A stretch of DNA of 64,000 nt. Origin: Rhexocercosporidium sp. MPI-PUGE-AT-0058 (Eukaryota; Ascomycota; Leotiomycetes; Helotiales). The position numbers were made by a program, and so were the translations under genes. Position 1 is the stretch's first letter, and each line of letters starts with the position of its first letter. The notes below the pieces were generated by a model that was given only the letters and a program-made list of their open reading frames with translations, made no database searches and was not told the origin of the DNA. Positions 44,588 through 55,985 of this stretch are shown here, in pieces. The stretch is taken from positions 1 to 64,000 of the forward strand of contig JAGTJL010000026.1 in assembly GCA_020746875.1 (NCBI GenBank), in the 5' to 3' direction.

Positions 44588-45118
44588 GTTTTCTGATCAG
44601 TGGCAGTGGGATTCAACTTGATTTCAGAGTGGAATTCCGCTGCGAGATGAGATACTGGCGAAGATACGAATCTTTAGGCACAGAATCTGATCTGTCGTTG
44701 AGGTTGGAAATGTCAGCATTCAGATCCACTTTTAGCGGAATTCCACTCCACGTGATATTACCTCGGATCTCGTCTTGGTTCGAAATAACACCGCAGGATA
44801 TCCTACTCAGGCATAGAACCAGCTTACTTCGCGGATTTCCGCTTTTGATCTTGACTTGGGAGCGAACGTTTGTCAGATTAGTGAAGACCTCGTGCCTGAT
44901 TGAGGTGAAAGATGGATCTTTGGACGGTGGGAGGTTGTGCCGGCGAGAGAATTATATCGGCGTTAATTGGGATGGTGAGCTTTCACGTTTCTTGGTCCGA
45001 AACGAGTGATACCACAGACATGTCTATAAAGAGGAAGTGATGTTCTGAGAATTTTTAGCACAGCACATCGCCTCTCCCAACCCAAAATCCAAATCCAGAT
45101 ACAAATCCAAGTTCAGCC
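44588..45118. promoter_or_regulatory. Bidirectional promoter with CGG-N4-CCG-like sites
   Basis: 531 bp between the starts of the zinc-cluster regulator (minus) and the barrel protein (plus). It contains TGGAATTCCG (44630-44639), CGGAATTCCA (44736-44745) and CGGATTTCCG (44832-44841). The last is a perfect CGG-N4-CCG inverted pair; the first two are each one base off. The first two also form a 15-bp perfect inverted repeat (44627-44641 with 44734-44748). CGG triplets are the known half-sites of Zn2Cys6 proteins. Confidence 0.5.
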
Positions 45119-45890
45119 ATGGCGATAACTGAGTTCGTTATCCCAAATTTTAGCCAAGAAGCAGATTCGATTGCTGCATTCTCCTCTGCAATCGCACCCT
45201 TCCTCAATAACCTACTTGATAAATCCGAGCCTGGTACTGGTCCAAAGCAACGCGTTTTTGGCAAGGTTCTCCTCGAGAACGGGAAAGACGTCTCGGGCGA
45301 CTTCAGACCTTGTCTTGGTCTCGGTTCGTAATCTCTTTGCTCGTCCCCTATGCATTCACTTTATTTCCCAGGACCTATGAAAGACCACTGATGTGAGAGA
45401 TTCTGATGTCGCAATAGAGTGGGAGAAAGCAGAAGATTTCTATACTCTGATCTCCTCCGAGGGATTCAAGTCTTTCGTGGCGCTCGTCAAGCCTCACTCC
45501 CTCGCGCCCCCAAATCCTCAGATATATGAGACGGATTCGGGTCCCAGTGATGTATTCGCGAGTACGTTGACGGAGGTATGGCAGGTGAAGATTGGGGAGG
45601 GGAGTGATGAGGAGGCGAGGGAAGCTTGGAAGGTGTTTGTTGATGCTGTGGGTGGCGGGAAGGGAATTCAAGGGACGAGCTTGAATCAACCGGAGAGGTT
45701 GTTGATTGGCGTTTTGGGCTGGGAGTCAATGGAGGTAAGTCTGAGTCTGAATATGTAGGGTGGAGAGTAAATGTGGCTGACTATGCGATAGGCGAGAGAG
45801 AAAATACTTGGCAGCGCGACTGTGAGTGAAGCGAAGAAAGGTCTTGATGGATTGGTTTGGAATACATTCGTTGCTACTTTCGCGCAGTAG
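45119..45890 (+). CDS. Putative dimeric alpha-beta-barrel (ABM/Dabb-like) protein
   Basis: Three exons, 45119-45323, 45418-45734 and 45792-45890; 206 residues, phases consistent. It seems to have two halves: one from EFVIPNFS through FYTLISSEGFKSFVALV (about 1-95), and a second with STLTEVWQVKIG and LIGVLGWESMEAREKI (about 115-180). Alternating strands and the GWES-then-helix pattern are what I associate with fungal antibiotic-biosynthesis-monooxygenase-like or stress-response barrel proteins, but similarity is weak. The first intron is supported by phase and by a GTTCGT donor, which is not the best consensus. Cytosolic by lack of signals. It shares a promoter with the zinc-cluster regulator. 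Confidence 0.6.
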
Positions 45891-46176
45891 ATGAAGTCGT
45901 AGATTGGACTTAGAATCCAGCAACACTCCCCACACATATCGAAAGGAACAAGGGCATCAAGTCTAGAATTAATTTAGAAAAATCAGAAACCCAAAACCTT
46001 AAGCAGACACTGACATTGAAAGGTAGAGAGATCCTGTAACATTAAATGGTATCATAGACAAGCAAACGCCTTTCAGAAGGGATGAAAGAGACCCAGGGTA
46101 TCTCCACCAAAAGCAACCGAACGCTTCCCCTCTCCTTCATTTCATCATATTACCATACACTTTTCCGCATTCATGC
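45891..46176. other. Convergent 3' spacer
   Basis: Short AT-richer spacer between the 3' ends of the barrel protein and MARVEL genes. Nothing else seen. Confidence 0.5.
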
Positions 46177-46763
46177 TTAAATATGAGCCTCGGCAGCAGG
46201 GTCTCGCTTCACAGTCGTCTCATTCTTATTCTTCCAGACATGCAAAGCGGCAACACCAGTCGTGATAGCGAAGAGAACCCTTCGTCAGATCAGCCTACGA
46301 TCTCAATAATCGAATACAGGGAACAAAACTCACCACTCAAAGGCAGCAAAGACATCCCCTGCAATACTAGATCGACAAGTTCTACTCCTCCGTCCATCTT
46401 TCGATCCACATTCTGCATCGCCCAATAGATCAGCGAGAGCGATGAATCCCGCGAACCAGAAGATCATGGTCACAGCTTCGACGCCCAGGATGGCGAACTT
46501 ATGTGCAAACTGAGGGAATTTAGCCGGTGCGAGGATGAGGTAGGCGAGGGCAAGGAGGGTCCAGACAGAGGCGAAGATTAGGAAGTTGACTTCGGAGGGG
46601 GAGTCCCAAAATGTGTCTGCTGCTGTGTGGAAGTTAGTTGATCTGTGAAGAAGTGGGAAATGGAGAGAGAAATACCGTATGCTAGGGTTCCGAGGACGAT
46701 TATTGCGAAGACCGCTTGGACGACGCGGATGGGGAGGATGAGGATGGCGTAATTGAAGCCCAT
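46177..46763 (-). CDS. MARVEL-domain membrane protein
   Basis: Three exons on the minus strand, 46763-46676, 46619-46334 and 46279-46177; 158 residues, phases consistent. Four membrane segments: residues about 8-28 (ILPIRVVQAVFAIIVLGTLAYG), VNFLIFASVWTLLALAYLIL, FAILGVEAVTMIFWFAGFIALADLL, and VFAAFEWVLFAITTGVAAL, the last created across the intron 2 junction. The Cys-containing extracellular loop (DAECGSKDGRR...TC) and the FAAFEW motif before helix 4 are typical of fungal MARVEL proteins near Nce102. These act in membrane domain organisation at the plasma membrane. The C-terminus is short and charged (KNKNETTVKRDP). Confidence 0.85.
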
Positions 46764-47478
46764 TTTGAAAATACGTGGTGTACCTGTTATTATGATTGGG
46801 CAGCCTTTGTTGATATCAAGTTGTGGCGGCTAGGGTTTCTTTTAACTTGAAGGTGGAGATGCAGAGAATTTCCTTGAAAACGACCTGAAGCAAGGATGAA
46901 GGAAAGAAACGTATCGATTGACACGTTCCATCACTTCCTTTATGAATGATCGTGGGGTGCCCATGTGAATCCGGTCGGTCTTGTCAACAGTACGTGTGAC
47001 CTCGTGGCGCAGGCTTGGGAATGCGGGGCAAGATCCTTAGGTTCGACGTTATTGGTGAGACGGAATAACAAGAAGGTGTGGAATGACGTGGTATTAGCTT
47101 TCGTGATATCCATAGTTCAGCTGGTTTGGGGTTTTAGTGTCTTGGGTGCTCCCTTTTTCTGCTAGGTACTTGCCAGGCTGGGATGGTGAAGATCTTCGGA
47201 TGTGAAGTGCCGGCTTGGATTCCGCTGACCTGGGTATGACGGTTTTGAGTGCCGGGATGTGAATGATTGAAGATGACTTGGAAAAACAAATGACTTGCGT
47301 GGAACCGAAAGCGCTTTCTTTGTTTGACTCGTTGACGTTGGCGTAATTATCGTTGAGAGGAAGGCAAAACAAAACACTCAAACCAAGAAGCGAAGAAGCT
47401 GGAAGTCAACAATTCCATTATGCGCATCTATTAGGGCAGCAGTCTTGAACCCTAGACAGGTAACATAACGTCCATACT
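46764..47478. other. Intergenic upstream of MARVEL gene
   Basis: No gene recognised. It contains the promoter of the MARVEL gene and the 3' flank of the oxidoreductase gene. Confidence 0.5.
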
Positions 47479-48692
47479 TTACAACTTACTCGCTCCATTC
47501 TCATCAGGAACAAGTTCAATAACCAACTTTCCAAACTGCGATCCATTCTTGATATCGTCAAACAAGCTATTGATATCCTTGAAATTATCGATTCCCTTGA
47601 CTGATCTCGAGACAACGGGCTTGATTTTCTTGTCGCTGACGAAAGCGACCATCTCTTTGAATTCCTTTCTAGATCCCATGGTTGAGCCTCGGAGTTCGAG
47701 GTTTTTGAGGACGGCGTTCATGGACCAGTCCATTTTCGGGGAGACGGTCATACCGTATTGAACAACGACACCGCCGACCTGTATGGTCAGCAAGATTCCA
47801 ATCACTGAGTGCAAAAACATACCTTCAACAACTTCGAACCCTTCGCAATAACATCACCACCAGCACCATCAATGATCGCATCAATGAACGGCCTATCCTT
47901 TGGGAGTTGCTTCTTCAACTCCTTATCCCACGCCTCCGTCTTGTAGCTCACACCACCTTTCGCACCCATACCCTTCGCCTTATCAATCTTTTCCTGGCTT
48001 CCGCTAGTCACATATGCATTCGCGCCCATTGCAACGACGAACTGTAGGACGTTCAAAGCGACTCCACCTCCAATGCCAGTGATGAGGATATTCCGTCCCT
48101 TCTCGGCATTTCCACTCTTACTGACAAAAGCCCTCCATCCGGTCAATCCGGTCAAAGGCAGAGCAGCTGATTCCACAGCATTTAGATGTGTTGGCGCCTC
48201 CTCGACTTCATCTTCATGTACACAGATGACTTCCTGCAATGTGCCGAGAGGGATCGTCTTCGTGCCACCAAGAATCGAATATCCAGTCGGTGCTTCTGGC
48301 CCATCGGGACTATCTTTCCATCCGCGACCAGGAGTGAGGATGACCTTTTTGCCGAGCCATGACTTGGAGGCCGAGGACCCAACGGACGTCACGACGCCGT
48401 AGCCATCTGCTAGGAGGGGAACGTCGAAGGAGGGGGAGGGGTACAGGGCTTGTCGGAGGAAGAAGTCGCGGTGGTTGAGGGCGGCCGCGTGGATCTGAAT
48501 CGTGAGGTCGTGGGTGCCGGGAGTGGGAGAGGGGACGTCTTTTATTTGGAGACTAGGTTGTGGGTTGTGTTAGACACTTATTTTGAAGTTGGAGATAGTA
48601 ATTGTGTTGAAGGGGGAGGGAGGGGGCTCTCACGGGTAGTACACCTTCCCAGGTTTGCCCTCAATATGTTGCATTACAATCGCTTTTGGCAT
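47479..48692 (-). CDS. Zinc-independent medium-chain alcohol dehydrogenase/quinone-oxidoreductase-like enzyme
   Basis: Three exons on the minus strand, 48692-48634, 48552-47823 and 47778-47479; 362 residues, phases consistent. The N-terminal catalytic domain shows LQIKDVPSPTPGTHDLTIQIHAAALNHRD, and LADGYGVVTSVG where zinc enzymes carry GHE, so catalytic zinc is unlikely. The Rossmann domain has the GIGGGVAL nucleotide loop followed by VVAMGANAYVTSGSQEKIDKAKGMGA, which with Ser at the key position suggests NADP(H). The C-terminal part KPVVSRSVKGIDNF...GKLVIEL is standard. Reaction: NAD(P)H-dependent reduction of quinones, enones or similar carbonyl substrates; exact substrate unknown. Soluble; no targeting signal visible. 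Confidence 0.88.
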
Positions 48693-49161
48693 CTTGATGG
48701 TTTGATTTGAAATCGATTGATGAGTATTTGAAAGGTTGATAAAAGAAATGAATGTCTAGAGACAAACAAAGAGGTATTTCAGCTCATTGCTGCTGGTGAT
48801 AGACGGCAACGGGTGTCCGTTCGACATGACGTCTGGGGGGCCATCTCCCCGCGATAAAGTTGCCGAGGCTAGAGAACAGCCGAGTGCGGAGACAAGGCTA
48901 AAAGGAGAGTGAATTGGGATTCGCTTGTTTGTTGACTCCATGGAGTTGTGCTAAGGGTGGCACGTCACTAATTCATTTTGTAGTGCTGGAAGATAGAATT
49001 TTCTGCATAAATTTAGAGGGAAGCGGGTGGCCTTTCCGTTCCCGCTGTTGTTCCTCTCACCACGAGCGAGATCAATTGATGGAAAACGAATACTACCAGG
49101 TATCATTAACTCCATGCTCTCTTATGTCTACAGCCAACTCCAAAACACCACTGTACAGAAA
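48693..49161. other. Intergenic upstream of oxidoreductase gene
   Basis: Promoter of the oxidoreductase gene and 3' flank of BMS1. No gene recognised. Confidence 0.5.
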
Positions 49162-52100
49162 TCACCTTCTCCTTTTCCCACCCCCTCCTGCAGCACCATC
49201 CGTATCAGCTCTTCTCTTTTTCCCCTCTTTCTTCCAATAGTCCTTCGTCTCGGCTTTCTCCCTCTCATTCCGCTTCTCCTGGTTCTCTTCGACTTTCTTC
49301 CTGTACACCTTTCTCTTCTCCTCCTTGGCAGCTCTCCTCTTCGCATCCTTCTCATTGCGTAAGGTCATGATCTTCTGCATGAGATCTCTTGCCTTCTTCT
49401 CCTCGCCTCCAACTACCACAGCGCGTTTCTGCATGTATGTTTCCTTCCCCTGCTTCTTCGTCTGGATGATCTGAGATTTGAAGGGGAGTTCCGCTGCCAA
49501 TGCACGCGGCACACGGAGAGGGTTGAAGTGGCGAGTGACGCGCTCGACGGGCTTGTACGAACTATTCTTCTGCTGAGGCGTGGGGATATTCTGATCGCGG
49601 CGGACTTCTCCCGTCAAGCGCATGCCTTCCCAACCGATGAGATTCGTGACGGGATTGTAGAAGCGATGGGGTTTGATGGGATACCAAGCTCGTAGAAATA
49701 CGATGTCGCTCATGAGGATTTTGTCTTCAAAGGTAGCACGGAAATGACCTTCTGGTTTGCTGAGGGCTTTCTTGATCTGCCCTCTGATTCCGGAGACGGT
49801 CTTGATGGATGCACCTTCGAATTTAGCGATCTCCACGGCTGTGGTGAACATGTCTTTGATGAAGGCAGTATTCTTGAAGATCTTGTACGGCGTACCAGTG
49901 AGCTTCAACTTCTTGACGATCTCCGTGGCTTCGTCCACGTTAAGAACTGTTCCAGTTGCTGCAATTCGGAAGCCGGGATTCTTGGAAGAGAAAGTCTGGT
50001 AGCATGAGAATCCAGTGTTTGGTGCAATCAAAGGCCCGTAGAATGTCCCAAAACAATGCATATGCTCGGGGGTGTACTTCAACATACGATTTCGTACTCG
50101 TGAATCAGAGATGCTGTAGACAGGCATGGTTTGGAATCTCCTCCAGCCCATTGAGAAAATGAGAGGGTCGTTTGTTTTCAGGATCTTTTTGTGCCATCTA
50201 TGGCGCTTGATCCTGACTTGAACGAACCCGTATCGATCTTCCGTTGCGGACAGTCCTCCAACGATAATCGGCATACGCGCGTCGAATCTCGTGACGAACT
50301 CTGAGGCAACGTTCTCCAGAACAATCTTGGCGTACATACCAGCTCGGAAACCTTCAACATTGACTCGCTGGCTGTCATCCAAGAGCTCAAACTCGGATTT
50401 GTTGATGTCTAGCTGTTTCTGAATCTGCGCTTTCTGTGCATCATACCAATCATCCTCTCCAAATTCCTCGTCTTCGCCACCCTCTCGCCTTGCTATTGCC
50501 TTATCGTTATTAAATCCTTCACGATCTTCTTCCTCGAAACGGAGTTTCAGCTCTTCTTTCCTCTTGGCATTCTTCTCTCTTTCGGCTTCGAGGTCATCTG
50601 GCTTTTCTTCCTCATCTGCCTCGAGATCCTGGAATTCGCCATCTCCTTCGTCATCTGAATCCTCACCGTCACCATCGTCGCTACCACTTTGCTCTCCCTT
50701 CTGCTCACTTAGAAGATCTGCAGTAGCGAATCGACGTCTCAAAGCCTCAACAGCATCTCCCGTAGTCCATTTGGTTTCCAATTCGTCGTAGTCGAGAATA
50801 GGGATCGCACGGTCTTCGAGTTTCTCATCCAGGTTCTCCTTGCCAGACTTCTTGAAGAAAGTTTCCTCGTCATCAGACTCTTCTTCGATATCCTCTTCCT
50901 CTTCAGTCTCCCCGCGCCACTTGCTCAAAACCTGCTCAGGGGTGAATGTCTCGTTATACATGAACTTGGCAAGATCTGATGTTCGAAAAGCCTTCTTCTT
51001 CCCACTGAGAGTCAACGCAGTCTGTAGCATGTTCCCCTTCCATTTGAGAGCTCCCTCCTCGTCCGATTCTTCCTCCTCATCGTCGTCCTCGTCTTCTTCG
51101 TCACTATCCTCTTCCTCCTCACCAGATATCGAGCCGAGATCCGAATCACTATCCGCAAATGCAATTTCTCCTTCGGTCTTGTCCGCAGACTTCCGAAATG
51201 CCTTGCCCATCTTGTCTTCTGAAATCTCTGCCTCATCTCCAGAATCGAGCTCTTCTCCACTGACAAAGCCCTCATCGTCCACGTTCTCATCGTCCGACTC
51301 ATCGTCTCGGGTAACGAATCTAGCAGACCGCTGTTCTTTCCGCCCTGTGTCTTCCTCTTCCTTCGTGATCGAAGAACCACCACCGAACAATTGTAGCCCA
51401 TCGTCAGTCTCTCCCAGAGTCTTCCTTTCTTTCTGCAGTCGAACCATCAGCTCTTCGCCCTGCCCACGATCCTCCTCGTCGTCCTCCTGGTTGAAATTGA
51501 AGCCCTTCTCGCGTGTGATGTAAATTGTATCTCCGTCAATCTTCAATCCGCTCTTGTCGGACATGGGTGCATGCAGTTTCTTCTCCTTCTCGTCAAGTCG
51601 CCTCCGTCCAGTCTTGCCGGTAATCTTGGCCATCTCTCGGTCCATATACGGCGTCGGACATGGATCTGGCAATGCCTCCATTGAAGATATCGTGTAGTCC
51701 CCCAACCCAGGAATATGTACCCTTTGACCCTGCGCCGAAAAGTTCGTGCCCCGCAAGTAACCAGACAAAACAACAGTCCGATCGCACTTCTCATCCTCCT
51801 CAATTTTTGTCGGGTGAGTGATATCTCGGAAACTGTCAATGATCGTGTATGGATGGGAATTCCTCCAGATTAACGGTCTCGGGTTCTTCATGACGGAAAT
51901 GAACCTCGACAAGTTGTGGATTTCGCGATCGGGGTATCGACCATTGATGACACCAGACAAGTAAAAGAGATGGGCGCCCTGGTATAACTCGCTCCAGAAT
52001 CTGTTCTTCAACCGCTTCTTCGCGTCCTTCAAGGTCTGTGGTTTCCGGAAGAGATCTAGATGCGTAAGAATTCCAAAGACGTTTCCTGGCATACCGCTCG

Positions 52101-52663
52101 AAGCAAGAATGTTCAGGAACTCCATGGTTTCCATCTCGAAGCCAAAATTTCCATCAATCATTAGGAGCACAATATCCGCCACCTTCGACATATCCACCAT
52201 AGCTTCGAGTTCGTTCGGGCATTCTACAAATGTCAGACGTTGTCGTTTCGAGGTAACCACGGTTATGGGCCCCTGGGGATCAGAGAGAGTCTCTTTGGCG
52301 TATCGCTTGACGAGAGATTTGAGTAGGGTTGTCTTTCCTACACCTGGAGGTCCGACAATTGCGACGAGTCTTGGAGGAGGTTCTTCGGGGATTCGATCAA
52401 TTTGAGGGACATGCAGGCGCTTCTCTTTTAACTGTATACGGTCAGCATATATGTTTACAGCGAGGGGAAGAGACATACATCATGCGATCGAGCGGCAGAT
52501 TTGGCCAATCTTCCTGGATTCGCATAGGCAAAAGCTTTGGGGTTTTTATCTACGATAAATTAGCTGGGCACAATGGGCAGAGTCCTAGAAACTGACCTCC
52601 CACATGTTTCGTCTTCTTCTTTTCCTTCGAGGGCCTGTGCGCCCTGTTGTTTTGTTCCTCCAT
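49162..52663 (-). CDS. BMS1: Ribosome biogenesis GTPase Bms1
   Basis: Three exons on the minus strand, 52663-52597, 52549-52479 and 52431-49162; 1135 residues, phases consistent. The start lies in a small first exon (EEQNNRAHRPSKEKKKTKH), matching the conserved N-terminus (KNPKAFA, RLAKSAARSHD, KRLHVPQIDR). GTPase domain: P-loop GPPGVGKTTLL at 73-83 and LTHLD in place of the usual NKxD, as is normal for Bms1. Residues about 400-640 are a long Glu/Asp/Ser-rich acidic linker. The C-terminal half (GLSATEDRYGFVQVRIKRHRWHKKILKTNDPLIFSMGWRRF and onward) is the conserved AARP2/Bms1-Tsr1 core, and the end is a Lys/Arg/Glu-rich helix. Bms1 acts in the nucleolus in the U3 snoRNP processome and brings Rcl1 to pre-40S particles. 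Essential housekeeping gene, apparently intact. Confidence 0.96.
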
Positions 52664-53316
52664 GGTTGATCAGGGCGTTGACTGCTGGGAGTAGGTTCAA
52701 CTCGACATCGAAATGGATTTTCATCTTCAGATAAATTTTGGCCGGATCCTTTTTTAGAGTTTGACTCTAGCCAATTAGGATTAGCCCGGTCTCCTATCAG
52801 CTTATCAACGTCCCTGCTCAGCAATCGAGCTTCCAAAGGATATCCTCGCCTCAGATCGGCCTAAGTTCATGAGCGGAGCAGCTCACCATGACTTACTTGC
52901 ATGTGCATCGCAGCCCCCTCATGTTCCAGTTAATACAGGCTAAAGAAAGTATTGGATATCGCTGATTTGCTTACAGTTTTACGGCAGGATCTTGCCTGTA
53001 CGACATGTGCAGTGTTGCTCGTTCTTGCATGCAGCGTCTGGGTCTGCGTCTGTGGCTGTCAGCGACTCGCCAGCAGATGACGTACTTTAGGCTGTCGCGG
53101 GGTCCTGGGCTTTGGTCTGGCTGGGTCCATCGTGAGTGGGGTTATCGTGGTTTACGGTACATAAAGTGGCTTATATCCTGTTTCCAATCTGCCTTTGATC
53201 TCTCTTCCACTTCTTCCTCTATAGCTTCATTCTGTAGAATATCCTACTCTCCTCAACTTCAACCTTCAAACGATACCCTTATACAAAAACCACTTCTTCA
53301 AATTGATCACTTCAAA
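52664..53316. other. Divergent promoter of BMS1 and inhibitor gene
   Basis: About 650 bp with no gene. A CT-rich stretch near 53195-53250 precedes the inhibitor gene start. Confidence 0.5.
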
Positions 53317-53712
53317 ATGGCTGGAGAAAAGATTAGATACATCGTACGTTGAGAGCAGGATTACCCCTTTATGACAACCCCCTGCCAGAACCCAAGAGCT
53401 GATATTGATTTACAGGTTGAATGCAAGACCGAGGACGACGTTGCACCGTATGCTTGCCTTTCTTTCTCTTAGCGAAACCAGTTTGTAACACAGCATCAGA
53501 GCAAAGAAGTTCGCCGAGGAGCAAGGAGGAGTCATTGAATCTACCTACACTATCATCCCAGGATTCGTGTAAGTTTCATGTACTATATTCCCTCTTCGTT
53601 CTGCGCTGACAAAGTCCCGAGTGTCGATATGCCCGCCGATACTGTCAGCACTTTCGCCAATAGTCCACACATCTTGTCTGCTCAGTTGGATGGCAAGGTT
53701 ACAACCCAATAG
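53317..53712 (+). CDS. Proteinase B inhibitor-like protein (inhibitor I9 / subtilisin-propeptide fold)
   Basis: Four tiny exons, 53317-53343 (27 bp), 53416-53447 (32 bp), 53500-53568 and 53622-53712; 72 residues, phases consistent. The joined product runs KIRYIVECKTEDD, AKKFAEEQGGVIESTYTIIPGF, then VDMPADTVSTFANSPHI and a short tail. This is the whole length of the small cytosolic inhibitor typified by yeast Pbi2, with the helix-strand pattern of subtilase propeptides. No signal peptide. Known role of the family: inhibits vacuolar proteinase B and assists vacuole fusion. The last acceptor at 53621 (GAG) rather than AAG at 53614 is needed for frame and restores the conserved strand after IIPGF. 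Half of the gene is intron. Confidence 0.85.
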
Positions 53713-54115
53713 ATGATTTTGTATGTTTCGTTTTTGTTCCATATAGCCATATGGTAGGATATCAGTTAATGGTTCAATGAGATAACGGGTGGATTGCTGG
53801 AAGGTGGTTTGAGCTCTTACTGTCTTGCTTGAGGCTAGCCAGACTCACATGTAGTTGCTTCTAGAAGTATTTTACAACCACCGCTCTTAGCACCTAATAA
53901 GTGGGAACATACTCCAGAGACTCCCACAGTTGCGATAAAGTATTCTGTGAAAATACCGTAAACTTGCTCTTCCTGTTGTCAACACTTTGGACCAATGTAC
54001 GCAATCTAAGGTAATGTTTTTAGCTCGCGAGGCTAGATCTTGGTATGCTCCTCCAACATCCCTCTCCCAACTTCGCAACATAAACAACCTGTTTGTCCGA
54101 TCCCCAGATGCCACC
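53713..54115. other. Intergenic, promoter of mitochondrial kinase gene
   Basis: No gene. The frame of the kinase gene is open upstream to about 53987, and an in-frame ATG at 54014 exists, but the ATG at 54116 has a GCCACC context and is preferred. Confidence 0.5.
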
Positions 54116-55521
54116 ATGAAGGCCTTCACCAGACCATTGCAGTCTTGCAATGGGCAATTCAAAACACTGTGCCCATTGAGGACATTTGCGCAATCCTCCA
54201 CTGTCGCCCGCCATCCATCGCCTTCGGCCCACAAATGGTCCCATCCACCCAGCTCCACCACGATCGCGGACGACGAGGTTGCCAACCTTGCCAGCAAACC
54301 ATTGCATACTCTGAGTCTCGCAGATCTAGTCCGGTATTAAGATTCTTCTATCCTTCTGAACACCACTGACCAGCTACCAGGCAGGGCCGGCCACCGCTCT
54401 CTGAAGACGCGTTGTTTTCATCCGCGAACTTCACCCTCTCTCTTCTCCCCATCCGCCTGGCACATCGAATCCAAGCCCTGCGCAACCTCCCATTTATCGT
54501 AGTCTCCAATCCGAACATCTCAACCATCTACAACAACTACCTACACTCTCTGTCGACGCTGCTTCCCTACAATTCGAAAACTATTTCCAATCTCGACGAC
54601 GAGATTCGATTTACAAGTGTGCTTTCGGACTTGGTTGAGACGCATTCCCATACGATCCCGACTCTTGCAAGGGGGTTTCTGGAGTGTAGGAAATATATCA
54701 ATCCAGATGAGGTTACTAGATTCCTGGACGAGCATTTGCGGGCGAGGATCGGGACAAGATTGATTGCGGAACAACACATTGCTTTACATCTATCGTCACA
54801 GCCTCACCAGGATCCGAAAGTCAAGGCACCAGAGGCAGATCCAGAGACGTCATACATTGGGGTCATTGATACAGCTCTGCAGCCTGCTTCAATCATAAAT
54901 TCTTGCGGGAACTTCGTCTCGGAGATCTGCGAGTTGAAGTATGGAGTCAGGCCGAGCTGGATCATTGATGGGGAACCAGGCACGACATTTGCATTCGTGC
55001 CAGTTCATTTGGAGTACATAATTACGGAGTTATTGAAGAATGCTTTCCGAGCCACTGTGGAGTCTGGCAGGTCTCACGAGCCAATTGTCATTACGATTGC
55101 CGCAGAGCCGGAATCCCCTCGAGGAGGATCATCAGCATCAAATCAAGTACGAGATATCAGCCGCGCGCTCGATGAGAATCCACCCATCAGACCATTCGAA
55201 GATCCAGCACCAGGCGTTACGATTCGCATTCGGGACAGAGGAGGCGGAATAAGTCCAGACGTTCTGCCCGATATTTGGTCCTATTCGTTCACGACATTCT
55301 CGGATGATGACGATTTACCTGGGGGTGGGAGTATGGATGCATTGAATGCACTTTCTGGAGCTGGTGGGGAGGGAAGTTCGATTGCTGGATTAGGATATGG
55401 TCTGCCTTTAGGAAGAGCCTATGCTGAGTATTTTGGTGGGGGGATTGCTGTTCAGAGTTTATACGGATGGGGCTGTGATGTATATCTCAGGTTGAAAGGT
55501 TTAGGCAGGCCAAAAGGTTGA
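54116..55521 (+). CDS. Mitochondrial pyruvate/branched-chain dehydrogenase kinase-type protein kinase
   Basis: Two exons, 54116-54333 and 54381-55521; 452 residues, phase 2 intron of 47 bp. The Arg/Ser-rich, acidic-poor first 50 residues look like a mitochondrial presequence (MKAFTRPLQSC...). PDK/BCKDK features: LHTLSLADLVRQGRPPLS near 64-80, LPIRLAHRIQALRNLPFIV in the regulatory helix bundle, a GHKL ATP site with N-box ELLKNAFRATVE, G1 box IRDRGGGIS, an ATP lid with SYSFTTF in place of YSTA, and G2 box GLGYGLPLGRAYAEYFGG. These enzymes phosphorylate the E1 subunit of mitochondrial 2-oxoacid dehydrogenases and switch them off; yeast Pkp2 is the likely counterpart. An alternative in-frame start at 54014 would add 34 residues. 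Confidence 0.92.
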
Positions 55522-55985
55522 ATCACTATAATGGAGCTATCTTGGTGATCCACTTGGGTCTGCGTCTATTACAAATTGTAAGCTAGGGGCCTGCAGGAAG
55601 CAGATCTTGACGTGAGAGTTGGCGTTGTGGTGTTAAGACACCGAAGTACAAAGCTGTTCAGCCTCGTCAACAATACCTTCCCCCTAACCCACATCCACTC
55701 TTTTCGAGACCTTCTGAAACTCGTCCTCCTCTTCCGCTATCTGCAATTGGCGGTACAAAATACAGGGCGTTAAGCGAGACGAATGAGCATCCCCATCAAG
55801 GCATCCTGCATGGCCTCTACAACCGCCCAGTCAAAACCAAGGCAGGCAACAGGGCAGTGTCACAACAAGACGTTGGTTCAATCGAGGCAGTGTTCGCCTT
55901 CTCTAAGGCACTTTCCTCGTGCCTGCTCTATTTCACTGTCGGCTCTTCCGTGAACGTCTTTTTTCAATTCTTCATTCATCCAATC
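55522..55985. other. Intergenic upstream of STAND-N gene
   Basis: Frame is open upstream of 55986 from about 55857 but without an ATG; the segment is treated as 5' leader. No other feature seen. Confidence 0.5.

Noticed and set aside
50840..51523. Long Ser-rich plus-strand frame
   Set aside because: Antisense of the acidic Glu/Asp/Ser linker of BMS1; low-complexity GAA/GAT runs read as TTC/TCC on the other strand and stay open by composition.
52432..52476. Start of BMS1 at 52476
   Set aside because: The codon lies in intron 2 and is not ATG; two upstream exons encode the conserved Bms1 N-terminus and join in phase.
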